Origin: Saccoglossus kowalevskii
Taxonomy: Eukaryota > Hemichordata > Enteropneusta > Harrimaniidae
DNA length: 21,312 bases
Direction: 5' to 3'
Assembly: GCF_000003605.2 (NCBI RefSeq)
Contig: NW_003156742.1
Span: 99,976-121,287 of the forward strand
Shown: positions 17,227 through 21,312 of the stretch, one piece after another
Layout: every line of letters begins with the position of its first letter
Numbering within the stretch: position 1 is the stretch's first letter
Notes under the pieces: model-generated
The model's database searches: none
The model's input: the letters and a program-made list of their open reading frames with translations, nothing else
What the model was told of the DNA's origin: nothing
Made by a program: the position numbers and the translations under genes

Positions 17227-20027
17227 GTAATGTGGAGATGTGGTACGAATGCGTATTTCGTTGGATACTTGTCTGACCTCGAAATCGTCGACCGAGTGCT
17301 GAGTTTGCCGATCTGATTTCATTTAGTTCGCCGCCAACGGCAATCTCAGTTGACGCTTTCAGAATGAGATTAAGGATTTATTTGAGTACTTGAGGCATTT
17401 TGATTTTCTGCACATATGTCATCCAAATGGCCACCTTTTTTGTTATCCCTCTCATTCTTTTTATCAAATCTTTGCTACATGCACACCAATATAGAAATAT
17501 TATTACCGGTTTATTTATAATTTTATTTACTTGTTCTTTGCTACAGTTGTAAGTAAATGAATTATAATTATTCTGTTAAATATACGAAGGTCTCTCAATT
17601 ATATTTGTTTTTAGTTCACATCATCATACCAAGCTACAGTGGGTGTGGACTATGGATTTAAAATACAGAATATCAATGGAACAGACTGTAAGTATATGAC
17701 AATTCGTTTATTTCCTTGAATATTTTCTTAAATACACACTCACAGAAAAAATAATACTATGTATAAATATGCAAGGAAAGGGGAAATACTTGAAGCAAAG
17801 CTTGTCAAATATATTTCCCCTTTTTTAAATTAGTTTGTAGATTACTTCTTTGCTAGCAGATTTGACAGATTGTTACTTATCCAAATTAAAAATAAATTTA
17901 ATACAACAAAAGATATACATGTCTCTAAGTTTAATTTTGGAAAATATTTAAATCTGCTAAAACAGTGGCATGTAAATTATACTACACTATCAATATAGTT
18001 ATTCAATAATTCACGTTTATATACCTTTTTAAATAAGGAACAATTGAAACAATTTTGAATGTTACTAGGAATACCATTCCAGAAATGAGTCAAACACATA
18101 GATTTTAATGTTGTTCTTTTATAATTGATTTTAAAAAGATTATGCTGTATTGTAATTATGAACTTGATCAGTGAGCATAAAATATTTTTGAATATGAGCT
18201 GGAAGCAGAGAATAATATGCTTTGTACATTGTAACAGCAGTATTCAATATAATCAAATCAAAAATTGTAAGAATCCCAAGTGAATAAAAAATGGGATTCG
18301 TTTCATGATAACCTTGGGGCTTTAACATTCAATAACTGTAACTTGCTTTTATTTAAAGTAGAATGATACTCATGCGATTTTAATGTGTGTTCATATTTAG
18401 TGCACATTGTAATGACAATATTTTGTATAAAAATCAGTCTATAATTAATCATTTTAGTGTCAGGACTTTGTAAAATGAACTGTTAATCTGCAGACTGTTA
18501 GTCTGTTTTCCGAGAAAAAGTGTTTGTAATATTGCCTAAAATGGCAATTCATCAGTGGCTTCCAAATAAAACAATGAAAACATTTCGTCATTAACAAGAG
18601 AATTAATTTCAAATTTAGCTCATAATTACAGGTACCTCTTAATATTATCATACTTTTTTATTATTTTTTTAAGTGAGAGTTCACCTGTGGGACTTATCGG
18701 GACATCCAGACTACGCCGATGTACGATCTGAGCTTTACCGAGATACCCAAGCATGTTTTATCGTCTATGATGTTACAAACTCTGCATCGTTTGAACATTT
18801 AGAATTGTGGTTGAAAGAGTTGCTGAGGTGTGGTGCTGGTAACTCATATACGCTGGTCGTAGCTAACAAGGTTTGCTCAAGTTTTGAATCATTAAATATT
18901 TGTGTTTTTAATATCGCGATTTTCATGAACGAACAAAAATAGTGAAATAACAAATTTGTAAAGATGTTGCGGTGCCCAATCATAGTTTAATAGTTAGGTC
19001 CTGGCTAATTGCTGTTGTTGAGAACTGTACATACACTGTCTTGTATAATAGAGCTAGAATTCTTTATTGAGATGCGTCATTCTTAATTTTCTTTTTGATT
19101 ATATTTTGATTATTATGCAACAAGAAAAATTATTGAAAAGGGAATGAACACTAGTCAGAGTGCATAAATCCATGGATTGCAATAACTCTAAATTTTGCTT
19201 CCCCAATCCCCTTATTTTGGCAAAAATGGATCCTATTTGTGATACATTTACATATAGATACACAGACTAAAAATTCATTTGCACTTTCTTTTAATGAGAC
19301 ATAAAAATACTCAAACCATTATTGATTATGATTCTGTCTCATGCAGATAACCCTTAATAGTTTACAACCTCTGCAGTGCCTAGGTTTATCTTATCAGCCA
19401 TGCAAATTTATTCAAACATACTATGAGCCAAAGTCCTGTGTACATGCTGGGAAATCCCCAAACAATGTAAACTGCAGGTAAATTAAACATTGACTGAATT
19501 TTAAGAAAGGATGATAACATTTCCCACAATATGTTTGTTTTTGCAGACTGACCTAGATTCCAAGAGAGTTATTAGTGTGGATGAAGGTCGGAAATGGGCT
19601 GCAGCTCACAAACTGAAGTAAGATATTAATACTACATTCTGATTCAAATTTGATGTAGAACTATCTATGTCAAATTCAGATCTCACAGTGAAAACAACCA
19701 ATCAGAACTCTAGGCAAGTTGCTTGAATGAAATTTGCATATTAGGTAGTTGGTCAGGTGAATAATGTACACATCAATGATGTAGAATGTGAAAACAAAAG
19801 TTTTATGCAGAAAACTGTTTGAGGGTGCTATAACCTCAACTAGTCCGACTTTGGACAACTTCTAATTACATCTACAAGAGGAATACCCAGTAATATGATA
19901 GTTTTGTAACATTTTCAGATATTATGAGACATCAGCACATGGTGGAGATGGAATTGAAAAAATGTTCACTGACTTATTAACAGCTGTCGTATCCAAGAAA
20001 CCATTACAATATCACGGCGATATGTAA
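17092..20027 (+). CDS. DNAJC27: DNAJC27/RJL-type small GTPase lacking a J domain
   Basis: Exons are 17092-17226, 17615-17687, 18674-18870, 19547-19617 and 19919-20027; phases 0, 1, 0, 2 all fit, giving 194 residues. G motifs: P-loop G-S-V-G-V-G-K-T (28-35); switch I A-T-V-G-V-D-Y-G (52-59); D-L-S-G-H-P (76-81), where His replaces the catalytic Gln of Rab/Ras; N-K-T-D (134-137); E-T-S-A (162-165). The G-H-P followed by V-R-S-E-L-Y-R-D-T-Q is the hallmark of DNAJC27 (RBJ), distinct from other Rabs. Vertebrate DNAJC27 continues with a C-terminal J domain; here TAA follows Q-Y-H-G-D-M. There is no Cys-containing prenylation motif, as usual for RJL proteins. The start is supported by in-frame TAA at 17077-17079 and A at -3 with G at +4. 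The symbol denotes orthology, with the J domain missing. Confidence 0.87.
17227..17614 (+). other. RJL GTPase intron 1, nothing recognised
   Basis: AT-rich GT-AG intron. No repeats or RNA genes that I could support. The minus-strand open frame at 17029-17322 is a shadow over exon 1. Confidence 0.6.
17615..17687 (+). CDS. DNAJC27: RJL GTPase exon 2 (switch I)
   Basis: The acceptor is tttgtttttag and the donor is GACT|GTAAGT. It encodes F-T-S-S-Y-Q-A-T-V-G-V-D-Y-G-F with the switch I Thr53, and leaves one base. It is too short to appear as a standalone open frame. Confidence 0.87.
17777..17823 (+). repeat. Intronic hairpin with 12-bp perfect stem
   Basis: AAAGGGGAAATA (17777-17788) is followed by TATTTCCCCTTT (17812-17823), an exact inverted repeat. 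Inside, TTGA/TCAA and AAGC/GCTT can extend the stem with small bulges. The intron RNA would fold into a compact hairpin. It may be a transposon remnant or, less likely, a small-RNA precursor. Confidence 0.55.
17854..17959. repeat. Nested inverted repeat (small foldback element)
   Basis: TAGCAGATTT (17854-17863) pairs with AAATCTGCTA (17950-17959). Further in, CCAAATTAAA pairs with TTTAATTTTGG. Two concentric arm pairs in about 106 bases suggest a MITE-like element or a remnant. Confidence 0.5.
17977..18328 (-). pseudogene. Non-LTR retrotransposon (LINE) ORF2 C-terminal fragment, frameshifted
   Basis: The minus-strand frame from 18328 reads H-E-T-N-P-I-F-Y-S-L-G-I-L and M-Y-K-A-Y-Y-S-L-L-P, then V-H-N-Y-N-T, and hits a stop at 18142-18140. 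A one-base shift continues with H-N-L-F-K-I-N-Y-K-R-T-T, then F-W-N-G-I-P-S-N-I-Q, then S-L-F-K-K-V-Y-K-R-E-L-L, to TAA at 17979-17977. The order HNYNTR, RT, WNxxPxxI, FKxxxKxxLL is the conserved tail after the reverse transcriptase domain in CR1/L2/Jockey-like LINEs. The fragment is dead, 5'-truncated and antisense within an intron. The exact clade is not assigned. Confidence 0.72.
18674..18870 (+). CDS. DNAJC27: RJL GTPase exon 3 (G3 and G4 motifs)
   Basis: The acceptor is tttttttaag; the split codon gives Leu70. It encodes R-V-H-L-W-D-L-S-G-H-P-D-Y through V-V-A-N-K. The donor AAG|GTTTGC is weaker than the others. Translation past it gives an unrelated tail, so the splice is needed. Confidence 0.88.
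18871..19546 (+). other. RJL GTPase intron 3, nothing recognised
   Basis: AT-rich intron ending gtttttgcag. No repeat or coding signal that I can support. Confidence 0.6.
19547..19617 (+). CDS. DNAJC27: RJL GTPase exon 4
   Basis: The acceptor is gtttttgcag and the donor is CTGAA|GTAAGA. It encodes T-D-L-D-S-K-R-V-I-S-V-D-E-G-R-K-W, completing the N-K-T-D motif across the junction and matching the Glu-Gly-Arg-x-Trp of DNAJC27. Confidence 0.86.
19618..19918 (+). other. RJL GTPase intron 4, nothing recognised
   Basis: Short GT-AG intron. The minus-strand open frame inside it has no recognisable content. Confidence 0.6.
19919..20027 (+). CDS. DNAJC27: RJL GTPase exon 5 (G5 motif and stop)
   Basis: The acceptor is cattttcag. 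It encodes Y-Y-E-T-S-A-H-G-G-D-G-I-E-K-M-F and ends Q-Y-H-G-D-M at TAA 20025-20027. GTAAAG at 20024 overlaps the stop and resembles a splice donor, so a longer isoform reading into a further exon cannot be ruled out. Confidence 0.82.
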
Positions 20028-20172
20028 AGTTGTCCTTATCTAACTGCACGTAGAAGCTCAGGGAACTGAAAAAAACTTACTGTGTGCTAAACATAGACGT
20101 TCATGTCTTCTGCAAGCTGGGATTTGTATGCAGGAGAACACAATTGTTGAATATTACTGGCTTATAATCTAA

Positions 20173-20384
20173 TACTGTAGAATACTTTATTTTCGCTTGG
20201 AATTTATTTTCACTATTTTTGCTGAAGGGATGATTCCGTGAAAATAAAATCCAGCGAATATACTTTTTTTCCTATATTTCATATTAAACTCATCAAAAAT
20301 CAGTGAAAATAAATTCCAAGCAAAACGCCCAAAAAGCCTTTTCAGCAAAAATTAATTCCAGCGAAAATAAAGTATTCCACAGTA
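20173..20384. mobile_element. MITE family B, copy 2, in the 3' region of the RJL GTPase gene
   Basis: This copy is nearly identical to 13464-13666 with the same terminal inverted repeats and TA ends. It is about 9 bases longer because of a small internal insertion (actattttt region). It starts 145 bases after the stop codon of the GTPase gene and carries plus-strand AATAAA words, the first being 20243-20248, so it may provide that gene's polyadenylation signal. Confidence 0.85.
20243..20248 (+). terminator. Possible polyadenylation signal of the RJL GTPase gene, inside a MITE
   Basis: This is the first AATAAA after the stop at 20025-20027; none occurs in the intervening bases. Further copies follow inside the same element and just past its end (20385-20390). 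Actual use is inferred from position only. Confidence 0.4.
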
Positions 20385-20691
20385 AATAAAAGCAGGGTGT
20401 ATCACATCACATATACCTACCATGGAATAGGTCTGTGGATGTGGAGATTAACATAAAGACTTGTGTCTGCGGGCAACACAATGAATTATTTTGTTATATA
20501 AAGTGAAGAAATGTCATCAGCTTTGCATGATTGGACAGCCTGCAAGTACCCAAAGGTGTTTTATTTATATTCAAGGGAGTTGTCATCATGCCTGGAGATA
20601 ATAAGCTGTCACCAATCACGGGTATAAACAATGTAGGCTACTGAGTGAGAGACAAAAGTTTGTGAATTCTACCAGTAGTAGTGATAATTTC
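20385..20691. other. Downstream flank between MITE and minisatellite
   Basis: No gene, RNA or repeat recognised. A second AATAAA (20385-20390) abuts the right end of the MITE. Confidence 0.5.
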
Positions 20692-21312
20692 ACGGGGGTC
20701 CTTGAAACAATTAGACTCATTACTGTAGTCCTTGAACAGGGATACATGTAAACATTTCATTGGGATGCTTGGAACAAGGATTCTAATGAACAAATCACTG
20801 GGGCCCTTGAGACAGGACTCACAATGAACATTTTACTGGGATCCTTGAAACAGGGACTCACAGTGAACATTTCACTGGGGTCATTGGAACGGGCATTCAC
20901 AGTTAACATTTCACTGGGGTCATTGGAACGGGCACTCAGTGAACATTTCACTGGAGTTCCTTGAAACAGGCACTCACAGAGAACATTTTACTGGGTTCCT
21001 TGAAACAGGCACTCACAGAGAACATTTTACTGGGTTCCTTGAAACAGGCACTCACTATGAATATCTTGAATATAAATATCTTTGACTTGAATTAACTTGT
21101 AGCAGCAAAATTAAGATTTGCATTTTTTTGGATGAATTTGTGAATTCAGTTCTGCTTTATAAAAATGTTGGGATGCTTCGAATAAGGATTCTAATGAACA
21201 AATCACTGGGGTCCTTGAGACAGGGACTCACAGTGAACATTTCACTGGGGTCATTGGAACGGGCATTCACAGTGAACATTTCACTGGGTTCCTTGAAACA
21301 GGCACTCACAGT
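20692..21312. repeat. 37-39 bp minisatellite with higher-order organisation, cut by the window end
   Basis: Roughly 14 units of the pattern cactgggg, tccttgaaacagg, gactcacagtgaacattt. Units differ by small indels (37-39 bases) and substitutions (tcattggaacggg versus tccttgaaacagg). A non-repeat spacer at about 21056-21170 separates two blocks. The block after it opens with the same unusual unit (tgggatgcttcgaataagg) seen at 20761 (tgggatgcttggaacaagg), implying a roughly 410-base higher-order repeat. Confidence 0.85.

Larger units (their letters stand above)
17688..18673 (+). other. RJL GTPase intron 2 with retroelement and hairpins
   Basis: This GT-AG intron of nearly 1 kb carries a 47-base hairpin (17777-17823), a nested inverted repeat (17854-17959) and an antisense LINE remnant (17977-18328). 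The remainder, 18360-18660, is AT-rich without recognised content. Confidence 0.65.

Noticed and set aside
20757-20951. Minus-strand open frame with N-D-P-S-E-M-type repeats
   Set aside because: It is a translation of the 37-39 base minisatellite; the unit length varies, so the frame is not maintained along the array.
20028-21312. Search for a J-domain exon downstream of the GTPase
   Set aside because: I saw no His-Pro-Asp coding context or J-domain helix; the interval is a MITE, unique flank and minisatellite.

Overview
This window is intron-rich, AT-rich animal nuclear DNA. All inferred introns are GT-AG, coding exons are short islands in kilobases of non-coding DNA, and small inverted-repeat transposons (MITEs), a decayed LINE piece and minisatellites are scattered throughout. 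The two recognisable genes (DNAJC22 and DNAJC27/RJL orthologues) are bilaterian-type genes. The overall look suits a non-vertebrate, probably marine, animal, but the phylum cannot be settled from sequence alone.

Layout. (1) 404-8818, plus strand: the last seven coding exons of a gene whose 5' end lies before base 1. It encodes a basic, Ser/Gln-rich protein that I do not recognise. Splice phases match across all seven exons, except that exon 1282-2026 carries an apparent one-base frameshift just before a TAG at 1981-1983. A good AATAAA follows the stop. (2) 8860-14471: about 5.6 kb with no convincing gene. It holds a MITE nested inside a foldback element, a second foldback element, a very regular 30-bp minisatellite (14 units), a 38-bp tandem with ATGCAAAT octamers, and a second MITE family. 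(3) 14472-16481, minus strand: complete three-exon DNAJC22 (wurst-type), a multi-pass membrane protein with an N-terminal TM2-like region and a C-terminal J domain. (4) 16482-17091: a short head-to-head intergenic region, probably a shared promoter. (5) 17092-20027, plus strand: complete five-exon DNAJC27/RJL-type small GTPase of 194 residues. It has all five G motifs but no J domain and no prenylation motif. Its second intron carries an antisense LINE ORF2 remnant and compact hairpins. (6) 20028-21312: a MITE that supplies the first AATAAA after the stop, then a 37-39 bp minisatellite running off the window.

How the genes relate. DNAJC22 and the RJL GTPase stand back to back. Vertebrate DNAJC27 is an RJL GTPase fused to a J domain. 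Here the GTPase is J-less, while its divergent neighbour is a J-domain protein. Co-regulation is an inference from the arrangement only. No bacterial-type, CRISPR or viral system was found. The observations most worth a second look are the frameshifted orphan gene, the J-less GTPase whose stop codon overlaps a possible splice donor, and the MITE families.
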